Positions 43,502 to 52,431 are shown, counted from the first letter of the stretch. The stretch is 52,695 nt of DNA from Intestinibacillus massiliensis (GCA_029267335.1 JAJUJC010000008.1:1-52695); one strand, 5' to 3'. The notes: generated by a model not told the origin, from the sequence alone. Numbers and translations: made by a program.

Positions 43502-43900
43502 TTACAACATTTGCAGCAGTTCGATCTGTTCGCCGGAGGGGCCGGTGAAGAACCAGTTTTGCAGTCCGCCGAAGGTATTCGGCAGCACCTTCTTTTGCGG
43601 CTCGGTGAAGGTTTCCACGCCTGCGGCGCGCAGCGCATCCGCTGTCGCATCGAGATCATCCACATAGACCGCAAAGTGCGGGATGTTGCCCTCTGTCATC
43701 GGCGCGGGCACCGGCGACTCGATGAGCTCGAGCGTAAACCCGCCGAACGAAACGAGCGCAAGCTTCTTCTCGCCGTCCGGTGTCGTCACCGCGTCGCGCT
43801 GCGCAAGCGCACCGCCGATCTTTTCATAGAATGCAATGCTCGCGTCCATGTCCTGCGTATGGATCGCGATGTGACCCAACCCCCGATAATGTTCCTTCAT
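43502..43900 (-). CDS. VOC-family (glyoxalase-like) protein
   Basis: 132 aa vicinal-oxygen-chelate fold with two beta-alpha-beta-beta-beta halves. Candidate metal ligands are His in GLGHIAIHT, Glu in LELIES, His in IPHFAVYV and Glu in GEQIELLQ, spaced as in lactoylglutathione lyase and methylmalonyl-CoA epimerase-like enzymes. The substrate cannot be assigned. The start at 43900 follows GGAGG with eight bases between. Confidence 0.83.
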   Translation of the reverse strand: MKEHYRGLGHIAIHTQDMDASIAFYEKIGGALAQRDAVTTPDGEKKLALVSFGGFTLELIESPVPAPMTEGNIPHFAVYVDDLDATADALRAAGVETFTEPQKKVLPNTFGGLQNWFFTGPSGEQIELLQML

Positions 43901-43953
43901 TGTTCCATTCCTCCGATTTGCTTTTTCTTCATCATAACACACCCCGCTCAAAA

Positions 43954-43983
43954 TAAAAACCCCGACTTGCGTCGGGGTTTTTG
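43954..43983. terminator. Terminator of the symporter gene
   Basis: AAAACCCCGAC pairs with GTCGGGGTTTT over TTGC. On the minus strand it ends the symporter gene. Confidence 0.85.
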
Positions 43984-44006
43984 GAAGAAGAGGTAGAAAG
44001 TTGCGT

Positions 44007-45719
44007 TTACTTTTGCTGCGCGCTCGTTGTCTGCTGATTTGTAAGCGAACGCTGATAAGTGGTCGTGTCGCTCTTGCCGAAGCCGAGCGGGGAGAACACG
44101 ATATACGCCAGTACCATGATGAGCAGCGTGAGCGTTGCCCAGAACTTGCCGTGCTTCCACGGGGTCATATCGACCGCCTTGGCATCGTGCAGCTCGAAAT
44201 CGGTCGGGCGCGGGTTCTTCTTGACGATGAACCACATCACGATCATATCAAAGACAAACAGGATCGCCGTGAAGTACAGATAGTGGATGCTATTGAGTGC
44301 GGGCAGCATATTGCGCAGACCGAACTGCAGCGCGAAGTACAGTACCACGTGCACCGGAATGACGATCTTTGCCGCATTCGACGGTACCTTCTTCCAGAAG
44401 AAGCCGCAGATGAGGCATACGAAGATCGGCGTGTTGAACGCTGCGAACATCGAGTTTACGAAGGTCGTGATGCCGCCCATATAGAGCATGAACGGGCTCA
44501 TCACGGTGGAAATGATCGCGACGACCGTACCGAAGTTCTGACCGACCTTGACCATGCGTGCATCGGAAGCCTCCGGGTTGAACATGGGGCGGTGAATATC
44601 CAGTGCATAAATGGTTGATGCCGAGTTGAGCACCGAGTTGAACGAGGACAGGATCGCGCCGAACATGACCGCCGCGAAGAAGCCGAGCACCGGCTTGGGC
44701 ATAACCTGCGCGACCAGCATCGGGTAAGCCGCGTCGCCGTTGCCCCAGTCCTGACCCTGATACGCCATCGAGCAGATGACGCCCGGGATAACAATGATGA
44801 GCGGGGTCATGATCTTGAGGAAGCCCGCGAATACGGCACCCTTCTGCGCTTCCTTCAGGTTCTTCGCGCCGAACGCGCGCTGAATGATGGACTGGTTGGT
44901 TGCCCAGTAGTACATGTTGTTGATGAGCAGACCGGTCAGCAGCAGCGGCCACGGAAGCCACGGCTCGGGCGAGGACGGCTCATTGATCGCATTGAGCATT
45001 GCGGGATCGGTGTGCAGGAACTTATCCAGACCGTCGAAGAAGCTGCCGTCGCCGCCGAGCTGACCCGACAGGAACATCATGCCGAAGATCGGCACGAGCA
45101 GACCGCCGACGATCAGGCCCAGACCGTTGATCGAGTCAGACAGCGCGATCGCCTTCAGACCACCAAAAATCGCATAGATCGAGCCGACAATCGCGGTCGC
45201 GACGCACACAATGGCGATCGCCGAGAAATAGCTGATGCCCAGCATCTTGTCCAGACCGAAGATGTTGACGAATACCTGTGCGCCTGCGTACAGGATGTTC
45301 GGCAGCATGATCACGACATAGCTCAGCAGCACGATGATCGAGACCATGCGACGCGTGCCCGCGTCATAACGCTGCTCGAAGAACTGCGGCACAGTGGTCA
45401 GACCAGTCTTGAGGTACTTCGGCATGAGCACGAACGCCAGAATGACGAGCGCGATCGCGGACGTGACCTCCCAGCCCATGGTACTCATACCAACACGCAC
45501 CGCCTGACCGTTGTTGCCTACCAGCTGCTCCGCCGACAGGTTGGTCATCAGCAGCGAACCCGCGATGACCGGGCCCGTCAGGTCACGGCCTGCCAGATAG
45601 TAGCCGTCCTGCGTATCCAACTGATCTCCACGGGTTTTCCACCAGGAGATAATTGCCACGAGCGCGGTGAACGCCACGAAAGTGATCGCCGTGAACGCGA
45701 TGGAATTGACAAAATTCAT
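44007..45719 (-). CDS. Sodium:solute symporter, YidK/SglT-like
   Basis: 570 aa SSS-family membrane protein with about fourteen helices. It resembles E. coli YidK and vibrio SglT closely by eye: YYLAGRDLTGPVIAGSLLMTNLSAEQLVG near the N-terminus, ADSINGLG-like (here SDSINGLGLIVGGL), and FGAILSSFNSVLNSAS. These members are sodium:sugar symporters. The substrate here is unknown but probably a sugar. The AraC regulator gene lies upstream, head-on in the same direction, about 455 bp away. The leader is about 230 bases long. Confidence 0.9.
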   Translation of the reverse strand: MNFVNSIAFTAITFVAFTALVAIISWWKTRGDQLDTQDGYYLAGRDLTGPVIAGSLLMTNLSAEQLVGNNGQAVRVGMSTMGWEVTSAIALVILAFVLMPKYLKTGLTTVPQFFEQRYDAGTRRMVSIIVLLSYVVIMLPNILYAGAQVFVNIFGLDKMLGISYFSAIAIVCVATAIVGSIYAIFGGLKAIALSDSINGLGLIVGGLLVPIFGMMFLSGQLGGDGSFFDGLDKFLHTDPAMLNAINEPSSPEPWLPWPLLLTGLLINNMYYWATNQSIIQRAFGAKNLKEAQKGAVFAGFLKIMTPLIIVIPGVICSMAYQGQDWGNGDAAYPMLVAQVMPKPVLGFFAAVMFGAILSSFNSVLNSASTIYALDIHRPMFNPEASDARMVKVGQNFGTVVAIISTVMSPFMLYMGGITTFVNSMFAAFNTPIFVCLICGFFWKKVPSNAAKIVIPVHVVLYFALQFGLRNMLPALNSIHYLYFTAILFVFDMIVMWFIVKKNPRPTDFELHDAKAVDMTPWKHGKFWATLTLLIMVLAYIVFSPLGFGKSDTTTYQRSLTNQQTTSAQQK

Positions 45720-45844
45720 TTTCTTTTTCCCCTTTTTTTATTTATGCATATCGCTGCGGCCATACACACGCTTACCCTCACGCGTATGTCCGAAATGCAA
45801 TCGAAATGGATCCCCTAAAAAGAGGTCACAAAGCATATCAAAAA

Positions 45845-45871
45845 TGCGAAAACGTGATAACTCCTTTCGCA
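45845..45871. promoter_or_regulatory. Inverted repeat in the symporter leader
   Basis: TGCGAAA (45845-45851) and TTTCGCA (45865-45871), 13 bases apart. It may be a regulator site or RNA hairpin. It lies about 85 bases downstream of the predicted start of transcription. Confidence 0.4.
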
Positions 45872-45953
45872 AACATCTGTCAAAGCACTTTTCTGCTTCC
45901 ATATGCTGCAAAAACGAGTGATATACCGTGCACGCACTCCCGATTCCTTTGTG

Positions 45954-45982
45954 ATTATATCGAATTGTCAAAAATATCGCAA
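45954..45982 (-). promoter_or_regulatory. Promoter of the symporter gene
   Basis: On the minus strand TTGCGA (45982-45977), 17 bases, TATAAT (45959-45954). Confidence 0.65.
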
Positions 45983-46174
45983 TCTACATTCTTGCTTTCT
46001 TTCGTATGCTTTTATGCCACTATCTTGGGTATATTTATGTCTTATTTTATATCAACTAAAGATTCTTGCGGTATTTGGCTCTTTTCGCTAAATAGTGAAA
46101 ATCTGATTTGTGTAAAATCACTGTGTATTTTCTGCATAATTCATGTGAAATGTGTTTGTGTATTTTATCCTAAA

Positions 46175-47029
46175 TTACTGGACTTCCCGTGTGATTTTTC
46201 GGTACTGCCCTGGGGTCACACCAATGTGTTTTTTAAACAACAGATTGAAATAATTTGCATTTTCATAGCCCACGCCTTCTGCAATGCTGATGACGGACGC
46301 CTCGGTGGAGGTGAGCAGCGTCTGCGCCTCGCCCATGCGCCGCTGAATGATATACTGCACGGGCGAATAGCCGGTGCGCTCCTTAAAGATGCGTCCGAGA
46401 TGATAGGCGCTCACGCCGAGTGCTTCCGATACCTCCGTCAGGGTCAGATTGTCGCGGTAACGTGCATCAATATAGCGTTTGATGCGGATGGCGAGATCCT
46501 CCTCCCCGTGCACACGCGGGGTCGCCTGCACGCGAATCAGCTCCAACGTATCAAACAGCAGCGTCATCATAAAATGGCGGCACAGGTCGGCGGTCAGCGT
46601 GCGCCCGCGCAGCAGCTCGTCATGCAGATAGCCGCACAGGGTGTGCAGCCGGTCTGCCGCCGCGCCCGCATGCAGCAGCGGCTCGTGCCGTGCGCTGAGG
46701 ACCGCATTCTCGGGCAGACCGCGCAGGCGCAGCGCCGTGATGCCGAGCGTATAGCAGCACAGCCCGTCGTCCCCTACTGAGCGTTCATCATGCGGTACGC
46801 CCGCATTGTAGAGCAGCACATCCCCCGGTCGGCTGTAATAGCGTTCATCTCCGATCGCATGCACGCCGCCGCCCGCATAGACAAACGAAATTTCCGCGCA
46901 GTTGGCGTGCAGATGCAGTGCACGGGGCAAGCGGCTGCTGCCGCCTGTGCGGTGATCCAAATGACGCAAGCGCGGCTGTCGGCCGTCTAAAAAGCAGCTT
47001 TCCGTGCGCTGCGGTACGAGATATTGCAT
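46175..47029 (-). CDS. AraC-family transcriptional regulator
   Basis: 284 aa. The N-terminal cupin domain (about 30-150, with HANCAEISFVYAGGG and YYSRPGDVLLYNAGVPH) precedes two helix-turn-helix motifs (TLTEVSEALGVSAYHLGRIFK and the second with SISIAEGVGYENANYF-like sequence) at about 190-280. Such proteins activate sugar-uptake genes when they bind a ligand. Its place upstream of the symporter suggests that gene is the target. The start at 47029 follows GGAGAA. Confidence 0.9.
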   Translation of the reverse strand: MQYLVPQRTESCFLDGRQPRLRHLDHRTGGSSRLPRALHLHANCAEISFVYAGGGVHAIGDERYYSRPGDVLLYNAGVPHDERSVGDDGLCCYTLGITALRLRGLPENAVLSARHEPLLHAGAAADRLHTLCGYLHDELLRGRTLTADLCRHFMMTLLFDTLELIRVQATPRVHGEEDLAIRIKRYIDARYRDNLTLTEVSEALGVSAYHLGRIFKERTGYSPVQYIIQRRMGEAQTLLTSTEASVISIAEGVGYENANYFNLLFKKHIGVTPGQYRKITREVQ

Positions 47030-47058
47030 GTGGGTTCTCCTTTTCTTGGCGGGAAAAA

Positions 47059-47087
47059 GAAAACAGAGAGTAATACTCTCTGTTTTC
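47059..47087 (-). terminator. Terminator of the nrdD-nrdG operon
   Basis: A 14-bp palindromic stem (GAAAACAGAGAGTA with its complement) followed on the minus strand by TTTTCTTTTT. Confidence 0.85.
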
Positions 47088-47117
47088 ATGTCAATTCGTT
47101 ATAATGGCTGAACGACT

Positions 47118-47648
47118 TCAAAAGTCGTTGCTTGCGGCCTCCTGCTGGTAGCCCTTCGCCCAGACCGGCGCGCCGGTTTTGAGCGACAGCGGCACATCAA
47201 GCACGCGCTGGTTGCGGCTGCCGCGAAAGCGCAGCGACAGATCGCGCACTGCCTCGAGATAGGGACCGTCAACCAGCAGATCCGCCTGCTGCAGCAGCGC
47301 CATCGCGTCATCGCCCAGCTCAAGCAGTTGCTCGTATGTGTAACCCGAGTAGACCATGATGTTCTTACCCTTTTCGTGCAGCGCAGCGGCAAGCGTCGCG
47401 AGCGGGGCAGGCTGGCAGAACGGCTCGCCGCCCGAAAACGTCACGCCGGACAGCATCGGGTTGCGCAGAATATCGCCATACAGCGCGTCGAGCGTCAGTA
47501 CAACGCCGCCGTCGAAATCATGCGTCTTGGTATTATGACACCCCGGACAGCGGTGCGGACAGCCCTGTGTGAAGATCACATAGCGAATGCCGGGACCGTC
47601 CACGATAGACTCGCCGATCGTACCGGCGACACGCAGTGTTCCGTCCAT
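47118..47648 (-). CDS. nrdG: Anaerobic ribonucleotide reductase activase
   Basis: 176 aa radical SAM enzyme that puts the glycyl radical on NrdD. The cluster motif CPHRCPGC is at about 30-37, and GVTFSGGEPF follows. Length is typical of NrdG. The ribosome site is weak (no clear GGAGG), consistent with translational coupling to the small upstream gene, which ends 3 bp away. Confidence 0.94.
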   Translation of the reverse strand: MDGTLRVAGTIGESIVDGPGIRYVIFTQGCPHRCPGCHNTKTHDFDGGVVLTLDALYGDILRNPMLSGVTFSGGEPFCQPAPLATLAAALHEKGKNIMVYSGYTYEQLLELGDDAMALLQQADLLVDGPYLEAVRDLSLRFRGSRNQRVLDVPLSLKTGAPVWAKGYQQEAASNDF

Positions 47649-47651
47649 GGC

Positions 47652-47846
47652 TTATGCCGAGCGGGTCTCGTCAAGCGAGCAGCACGCGGTGTTGTGCTTG
47701 ACCCGATCGTGCTCCTCCGCGCGCTTGGCGTTGTTAAAACGGTCCAGCGTGCCGACCAGATAGCCCGTGATACGGCGGATACGCTCGAAGCCTACGCCTT
47801 CACCGATCAGTTCTTCGTTTTGCATACTCTGTACGTTGTTTTTCAT
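47652..47846 (-). CDS. Separate glycyl-radical segment of anaerobic ribonucleotide reductase
   Basis: 64 aa. The segment RIRRITGYLVGTLDRFNNAK and EEHDRVKH aligns by eye with the E. coli NrdD C-terminus (RVCGYLG ... FNAGKQEEVKRRVKH), whose Gly carries the radical. The corresponding residue here is the Gly of ITGYL. The large NrdD gene upstream ends without this motif, so the two ORFs together make up one NrdD. It has its own ribosome site (AAGGAAGAG) and starts 13 bp after the large gene. It does not read as a frameshift artefact, since its N-terminus has its own sequence. Confidence 0.78.
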   Translation of the reverse strand: MKNNVQSMQNEELIGEGVGFERIRRITGYLVGTLDRFNNAKRAEEHDRVKHNTACCSLDETRSA

Positions 47847-47859
47847 TTTTCTCTTCCTT

Positions 47860-50199
47860 TCACGATTCCTGTATATGGTCAGACAGTGAGTTTGGCATGC
47901 GGTCCGCTTCTTCCGCGAGGTCGCCGTGATAGCCGAGCGTGTCCGCGTTCATGTACTTGCGAATGCCCAGTGCGCGCAGCTTGGACAATGCCACGCCCTC
48001 GCCCTCATGTCGCCCGCAGCGCGGGCAAACGTCGTCGATGATGCCGGTATAACCGCACACCGGATCGCGGTCGATCGGGTGGTTGATCGCACCGTAGCCG
48101 ATGCCGACTTCCTTCATGCAGCGCACGACCGCCTCGAATGCTTCGAGGTTCTGGGTCGGGTCACCGTCGAGCTCGATGTAGCTGATATGACCGCCGTTTG
48201 TCAGCGCGTGATAGGGCGCCTCGCGGCGCAGCTTTTCATACGCCGAGATCGGATAATAAACCGGTACATGGAACGAGTTTGTATAATAATCCCGATCGGT
48301 CACACCCTCGATCACGCCGTAGCGCTCACGATCGAGTTTGATGAAGCGTCCGGACAGGCCCTCTGCCGGTGTGCCGATAACGGAGAAATTAAGCTTGTAC
48401 TGCTGTGCTGCCGCGTCCATACGCGCACGCATGTGACCCACAATCTCCAGACCGAGGTTCTGTGCCTCTTCGCTCTCGCCGTGGTGCACGCCGATGAGCG
48501 CCTTGAGGCATTCCGCCAGACCGATGAAACCGATCGTCAGCGTGCCGTGCTTGAGCACCTCACCGACCTCATCATCCGGTCCGAGCTTGTCCGAATCCAT
48601 CCAGATCCCCTCGCCCATGAGGAAGGGATAATTGCGCACGCGCTTGTGCGACTGGATCTGGAAGCGTGCGAGCAGCTGGTCGATGCACAGGTCGATCTTG
48701 CGGTCGAGATCCTCGAAGAAGAAATCGAGATCGCCGTGGCTGCGGATGCCGATGCGTGGCAGGTTGATCGAGGTAAACGACAGATTGCCCCGTCCGCTTA
48801 CGATCTCGCGTGTCGGGTCGTAGATGTTACCGACCACGCGGGTGCGACAGCCCATATAGGATGCCTCGGTCTCGGGGTGACCCGGCTTATAGTATTGCAG
48901 ATTGAACGGCGCGTCGATAAACGAGAAATTCGGGAACATGCGCTTGGCAGATACCCGGCACGCCAGACGGAACAAATCGTAGTTCGGCTCGCCCTCGTTG
49001 AAGTTGATGCCTTCCTTCACCTTGAAAATATGGATCGGGAAGATCGAGGTCTCTCCGTTGCCCAGACCGGCTTCGGTTGCGAGCAGCAGATTCTCAACGA
49101 CCAGACGACCCTCGGGCGAAACATCGGTGCCGTAGTTGAGCGACGAGAACGGGATCTGCGCGCCCGCACGCGAGTGCATCGTGTTGAGGTTGTGCACAAG
49201 TGCTTCCATCGCCTGATACGTCGCCTTGCGCGTTTCCTTCATGGCGTACTTGCGCGCGAACTTGACGCATTTTTCCGCGATAGGCTCGTCGTATTCTGCG
49301 GCGATCACCTGACGCAGTGCCTCGTCAAAGCCGTTGTCCGCGGCAAGGCATGCCCATTTGCCGGTCACATCCTCGGCACGCATCGTCAGCGTGCGCGCGG
49401 TCAACTCGGGCTCGTCAAGCTCGGCATAAACCTCAAGCGCCTTGGCGAGGTTCTGCCGATACAATTTGTGATAGGTCTTTTTGACGCCCGGTGCCATGGA
49501 ATAATCAAAGTTCGGAACGGACTGTCCGCCGTGCTGATCGTTCTGGTTAGACTGGATCGCGATGCATGCAAGTGCGGAGTAGGAGCGAATGTCGTTCGGC
49601 TCACGCAGGAAACCATGACCGGTCGAAAAACCACTGTCAAACAGCTTGAGCAGATCGATCTGGCAGCAGGTCGTCGTGAGCGTCAGGAAATCGAGGTCGT
49701 GGATGTGGATGTCGCCCTCACGGTGCGCCTTGGCATGGTCGGGGTCGAGGATGAACATCTCGTAAAACTGCTTCGCGCCCTCAGAGCCGTACTTGAGCAT
49801 CGTGCCCATCGCGGTATCGCCGTCAATATTGGCGTTTTCGCGCTTCACATCGTTCTCGAGTGAGGACTGGAACGTCAGATCCTCATAGACCTTCATAAGC
49901 CGCGTGTTCATCTCGCGCACGCGGGTGCGCTCGTTGCGGTAGAGGATATACTTCTTGGCGGTGCGGGCATGTCCGTCCTTGACGAGCACTTTTTCCACCA
50001 TATCCTGTACCTGTTCGACGGTCGGCTCGTGGGTCGAGGGGTCTTCGTCAAGGCAACGTTCCACCTGCTGTGCAAGCTCATATGCCATCTGGTAGTCCTG
50101 TCCGCCCGATGCCTGCGCTGCCTTAAAGATCGCGTTTGCAATCTTATCCAGCTCAAACGGCGCTCTTCTACCGTCCCTTTTGACGATTTCCCTTATCAT
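47860..50199 (-). CDS. nrdD: Anaerobic ribonucleoside-triphosphate reductase, large part
   Basis: 779 aa class III reductase body that makes dNTPs without oxygen. An ATP-cone domain (about 1-95) is followed by the catalytic barrel with NTMHSRAGAQIPFSSLNYGT and the conserved GCRTRV Cys. A zinc-site remnant is seen near the end (CGYTG ... CPRCGR; three of the four usual Cys). The C-terminus then diverges and lacks the RVCGYLG radical loop, found instead in the next ORF. The ATG at 50199 is preferred: AAGGAG lies seven bases before it, while the ATG at 50205 is too close. Promoter and NrdR-like site lie upstream. Confidence 0.92.
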   Translation of the reverse strand: MIREIVKRDGRRAPFELDKIANAIFKAAQASGGQDYQMAYELAQQVERCLDEDPSTHEPTVEQVQDMVEKVLVKDGHARTAKKYILYRNERTRVREMNTRLMKVYEDLTFQSSLENDVKRENANIDGDTAMGTMLKYGSEGAKQFYEMFILDPDHAKAHREGDIHIHDLDFLTLTTTCCQIDLLKLFDSGFSTGHGFLREPNDIRSYSALACIAIQSNQNDQHGGQSVPNFDYSMAPGVKKTYHKLYRQNLAKALEVYAELDEPELTARTLTMRAEDVTGKWACLAADNGFDEALRQVIAAEYDEPIAEKCVKFARKYAMKETRKATYQAMEALVHNLNTMHSRAGAQIPFSSLNYGTDVSPEGRLVVENLLLATEAGLGNGETSIFPIHIFKVKEGINFNEGEPNYDLFRLACRVSAKRMFPNFSFIDAPFNLQYYKPGHPETEASYMGCRTRVVGNIYDPTREIVSGRGNLSFTSINLPRIGIRSHGDLDFFFEDLDRKIDLCIDQLLARFQIQSHKRVRNYPFLMGEGIWMDSDKLGPDDEVGEVLKHGTLTIGFIGLAECLKALIGVHHGESEEAQNLGLEIVGHMRARMDAAAQQYKLNFSVIGTPAEGLSGRFIKLDRERYGVIEGVTDRDYYTNSFHVPVYYPISAYEKLRREAPYHALTNGGHISYIELDGDPTQNLEAFEAVVRCMKEVGIGYGAINHPIDRDPVCGYTGIIDDVCPRCGRHEGEGVALSKLRALGIRKYMNADTLGYHGDLAEEADRMPNSLSDHIQES

Positions 50200-50278
50200 T
50201 TCCATACTCCTTCTAAACCATACCAAAACCCACGCGAAGCGCGCTTTTAGCAAAATAGTGACACAAACAATCTGCCCC

Positions 50279-50294
50279 ATACAATATCTTGTGG
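50279..50294 (-). promoter_or_regulatory. Candidate NrdR box
   Basis: On the minus strand CCACAAGATATTGTAT matches ACACWATATNTWGTGT at 13 of 16 positions. A half-site follows about 20 bp upstream, over the -10. NrdR represses ribonucleotide reductase genes in many bacteria. Confidence 0.5.
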
Positions 50295-50308
50295 GGCAGT
50301 GTAGTATT

Positions 50309-50337
50309 ATTGTATCGCGCCCCCTTGCGCTTGTCAA
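50309..50337 (-). promoter_or_regulatory. Promoter of nrdD
   Basis: On the minus strand TTGACA (50337-50332), 17 bases, TACAAT (50314-50309). Confidence 0.82.
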
Positions 50338-50446
50338 GGAGGCGACAACTCTTTCAGCGAAATAGCCGAAACCTGCAGTTTTAATTTGAGCAGCTATTGT
50401 CACGCCGACACTTGACAGACATAAACTGTAGCAGGAGGTATGCCTT

Positions 50447-50968
50447 ATGAATCATTCCTGCGCACCCTATATGCTGCCCGCGCCCTACCCTGCGCCGGCA
50501 AGCGAAATCAAGCCCGATCCCGCCGTTGCGCGGCGGTTGCTCGCGGCGTATGCCGGCAGCGGCGGCGAGCTGACCGCGGTCGGGCAGTATTTTTACAACA
50601 GCCTGCTCGCACCCGTTGCGGGGGCACGCGCAGTAGGCGATCTATTCGCGTGCGTGTCGCGCGTCGAGATGCACCATCTCGAGTTGCTCGGTGAGCTCAT
50701 CCTTGCCTATGGGGGCGACCCGGGCTTTCTCGCCTATCAGCCCAACGGACGTACCGCATGGTGGTCTGGCGGCTATCTCAGCTACGATAAGCAGCCCGCA
50801 AACATGCTGAAAAATGCGATCGCAGGCGAGCAAGCCGCCATCGCAGACTATCGCCGCACCCTGACCTATATGCAGGATGCCCCCTCCGCACGCGCACTGC
50901 TCGAGCGCATCATCGCGGATGAGGAGCACCATATCACGCTCTTCAATGCTGCACTTGCTTCCCTGTGA
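50447..50968 (+). CDS. Ferritin-like domain protein
   Basis: 173 aa. A Pro/Tyr-rich N-terminus (PYMLPAPYPAPASE) is followed by a four-helix ferritin-like bundle. Metal-ligand patterns are SVEMHH-type (here SRVEMHHLELL), GEQAAIADY and IADEEHHITLF (E and ExxH repeated twice). It resembles the small clostridial bacterioferritin/rubrerythrin-like and CotJC-like proteins. A role in iron or peroxide handling or as a spore-coat-associated protein is possible; sequence does not decide. AGGAGG lies eight bases before the ATG. It is divergent from nrdD. Confidence 0.8.
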   Translation: MNHSCAPYMLPAPYPAPASEIKPDPAVARRLLAAYAGSGGELTAVGQYFYNSLLAPVAGARAVGDLFACVSRVEMHHLELLGELILAYGGDPGFLAYQPNGRTAWWSGGYLSYDKQPANMLKNAIAGEQAAIADYRRTLTYMQDAPSARALLERIIADEEHHITLFNAALASL

Positions 50969-50980
50969 AGCGGACATACG

Positions 50981-51022
50981 AACAGGTCGACCGCGTTCTG
51001 TGGTCGACCTGTTGTTATTTTG
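50981..51022 (+). terminator. Terminator of the ferritin-like gene
   Basis: AACAGGTCGACC pairs with GGTCGACCTGTT over a nine-base loop, followed by GTTATTTTGTTTG. Confidence 0.82.
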
Positions 51023-51043
51023 TTTGTATAGATTTCTATTGTA

Positions 51044-52414
51044 TCATTTGATTTGCTGATAGAGACGCATGACCGCAATGATCGCCTCCTCCACGCGCAT
51101 GGGATCGTTCGGACGAAAATTCCCGTTCGTGTCGCCTGCGAAGATCACGCCGCAGCGTGTCAATGCGCTGCGTGCCCAAGGTGCCGCCTGCGCCGCATCG
51201 GCATAGGTACGCGCTGTACCGCTGCCGCCATAGAGCGTGAGTGCACGCGACAGCAGCACTGCGCATTCCTGACGGGTCAGGATGTCATTGCTCGCAAAGC
51301 CACCTCCACGCCCTTCGAGCAACCCGTATCGCCACGCCGTCACCTCGGCGGTGTAGCCGTCATAGGGACAACTCTCAATCGGCTTAGGCTCTGCATGCGG
51401 TGCGCGCACCTGAATGAGCTGCGCCAACAGTTCCGCAAACTTCCACCGCGGAATACTCGCCTGCATGTTCTCTCCCGCCAGACGATCAGGAATCAGATTA
51501 GCGCTGCCCGCACGCGTAATATCACTGCGTGCCCACGTACTTGTCGTGTCGTTCTCCCGCAGCAGCCCCGCTGCAAAACACGGCTGCACCGCTTTTTCAA
51601 ATGCCGTAATCGCTGCGGGATCTTCCAAACGGTACACGACCGCCAAATTGTCATTGATCGTTTGCGCCAAAGTGCCATACGCCGACTGGGTAAACGAAGC
51701 CAAACCGCGGCTGTTCTCACGGAAATAGAGCGCATAACCATAGCCGCTGTCCGGCTCATACAGCGCACGGGTGAGCGGCAGCTCACGCAGCGCGTCGTAC
51801 AACGCGCGGATCGTTGCGCGGTCGGTCAAAATGGTATAGCTGCCGGTGTTGCCGCTCGCGATCTTGACCGAATCGACACGGTCTATCACATAGTTGAGTC
51901 CGGTTGCCTGTGCAAACGTCTTTTTCACGGGAAACAGGTTCAAAAATGCTTTATTTTCTTCTGCCAGCGCGTTGTCACGCAGTGTACGAAGCGCCGCATC
52001 CATTTGGTAGTCTCCGCGCTTGAGTTCCCGATAGACCACCGTTTTTCCCTGCTCGCTCCCCGTTACAAAGCCCACGCCTTCCCGATATTCCACGGTATTG
52101 CCATTTTTCAGTGAAAAAACCGCACGAATACCGTTTGTACGTGCGGAAAGCGGTGCAAGCAGCTTACGCTGCACCTGTATATCGGAAATCTGCTCATAAA
52201 ATGCCGCGATCTGCGACTCTTTGGTCAAAGTGAGTTTCCCATGGCGAAATGCCTGAAACTGTGTGTCTGCGGTGCATTCGATGGCCGTTATGTCGGCGGC
52301 TCTCGATACCCCAAGGACTTGCGGCAAAGCGACTGTGTCCGCCGCAAGCACCCATGTATGCACAAAAACACCGAGAAATAGAAGCAACAACAGCATTTTA
52401 TGTCGTATTTTCAA
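51044..52414 (-). CDS. Secreted protein with C-terminal SLH domains
   Basis: 456 aa. The N-terminus (KIRHKMLLLLLFLGVFVHTW) is a signal or anchor, followed by about 280 residues I do not recognise (with two related beta-rich parts) and two to three SLH repeats from about 330 (RWKFAELLAQLIQV; DILTRQECAVLLSRALTLYG; DTNGNFRPNDPMRVEEAIIAVM). The start is set to TTG at 52414 because GGGAGGTG lies seven bases upstream, and this leaves KIRHK before the hydrophobic core; an ATG six codons later is also possible. SLH domains suggest binding to wall polymers. Confidence 0.78.
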   Translation of the reverse strand: MKIRHKMLLLLLFLGVFVHTWVLAADTVALPQVLGVSRAADITAIECTADTQFQAFRHGKLTLTKESQIAAFYEQISDIQVQRKLLAPLSARTNGIRAVFSLKNGNTVEYREGVGFVTGSEQGKTVVYRELKRGDYQMDAALRTLRDNALAEENKAFLNLFPVKKTFAQATGLNYVIDRVDSVKIASGNTGSYTILTDRATIRALYDALRELPLTRALYEPDSGYGYALYFRENSRGLASFTQSAYGTLAQTINDNLAVVYRLEDPAAITAFEKAVQPCFAAGLLRENDTTSTWARSDITRAGSANLIPDRLAGENMQASIPRWKFAELLAQLIQVRAPHAEPKPIESCPYDGYTAEVTAWRYGLLEGRGGGFASNDILTRQECAVLLSRALTLYGGSGTARTYADAAQAAPWARSALTRCGVIFAGDTNGNFRPNDPMRVEEAIIAVMRLYQQIK

Positions 52415-52431
52415 CGTTTTGCACCTCCCTG

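Larger units (their letters stand above)
45720..46174. other. AT-rich intergenic region upstream of the symporter
   Basis: 455 bp, clearly richer in A/T than its surroundings. It holds the symporter promoter (45954-45982), an inverted repeat (45845-45871) in the leader, and beyond 46000 an AT-rich tract in which I see no gene or clear site. Confidence 0.7.

Noticed and set aside
45840-45860. CcpA cre site near the symporter
   Set aside because: AAAACG is present but flanking consensus bases do not fit; the inverted repeat is the better description.
45806-46780. Plus-strand ORF through the AT-rich gap and into the AraC gene
   Set aside because: No ribosome site, low-complexity Cys/Phe-rich translation, and it overlaps a clear AraC regulator on the other strand.
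47926-49863. 645-codon plus-strand ORF opposite nrdD
   Set aside because: Same kind of shadow; the opposite strand encodes clear NrdD motifs.
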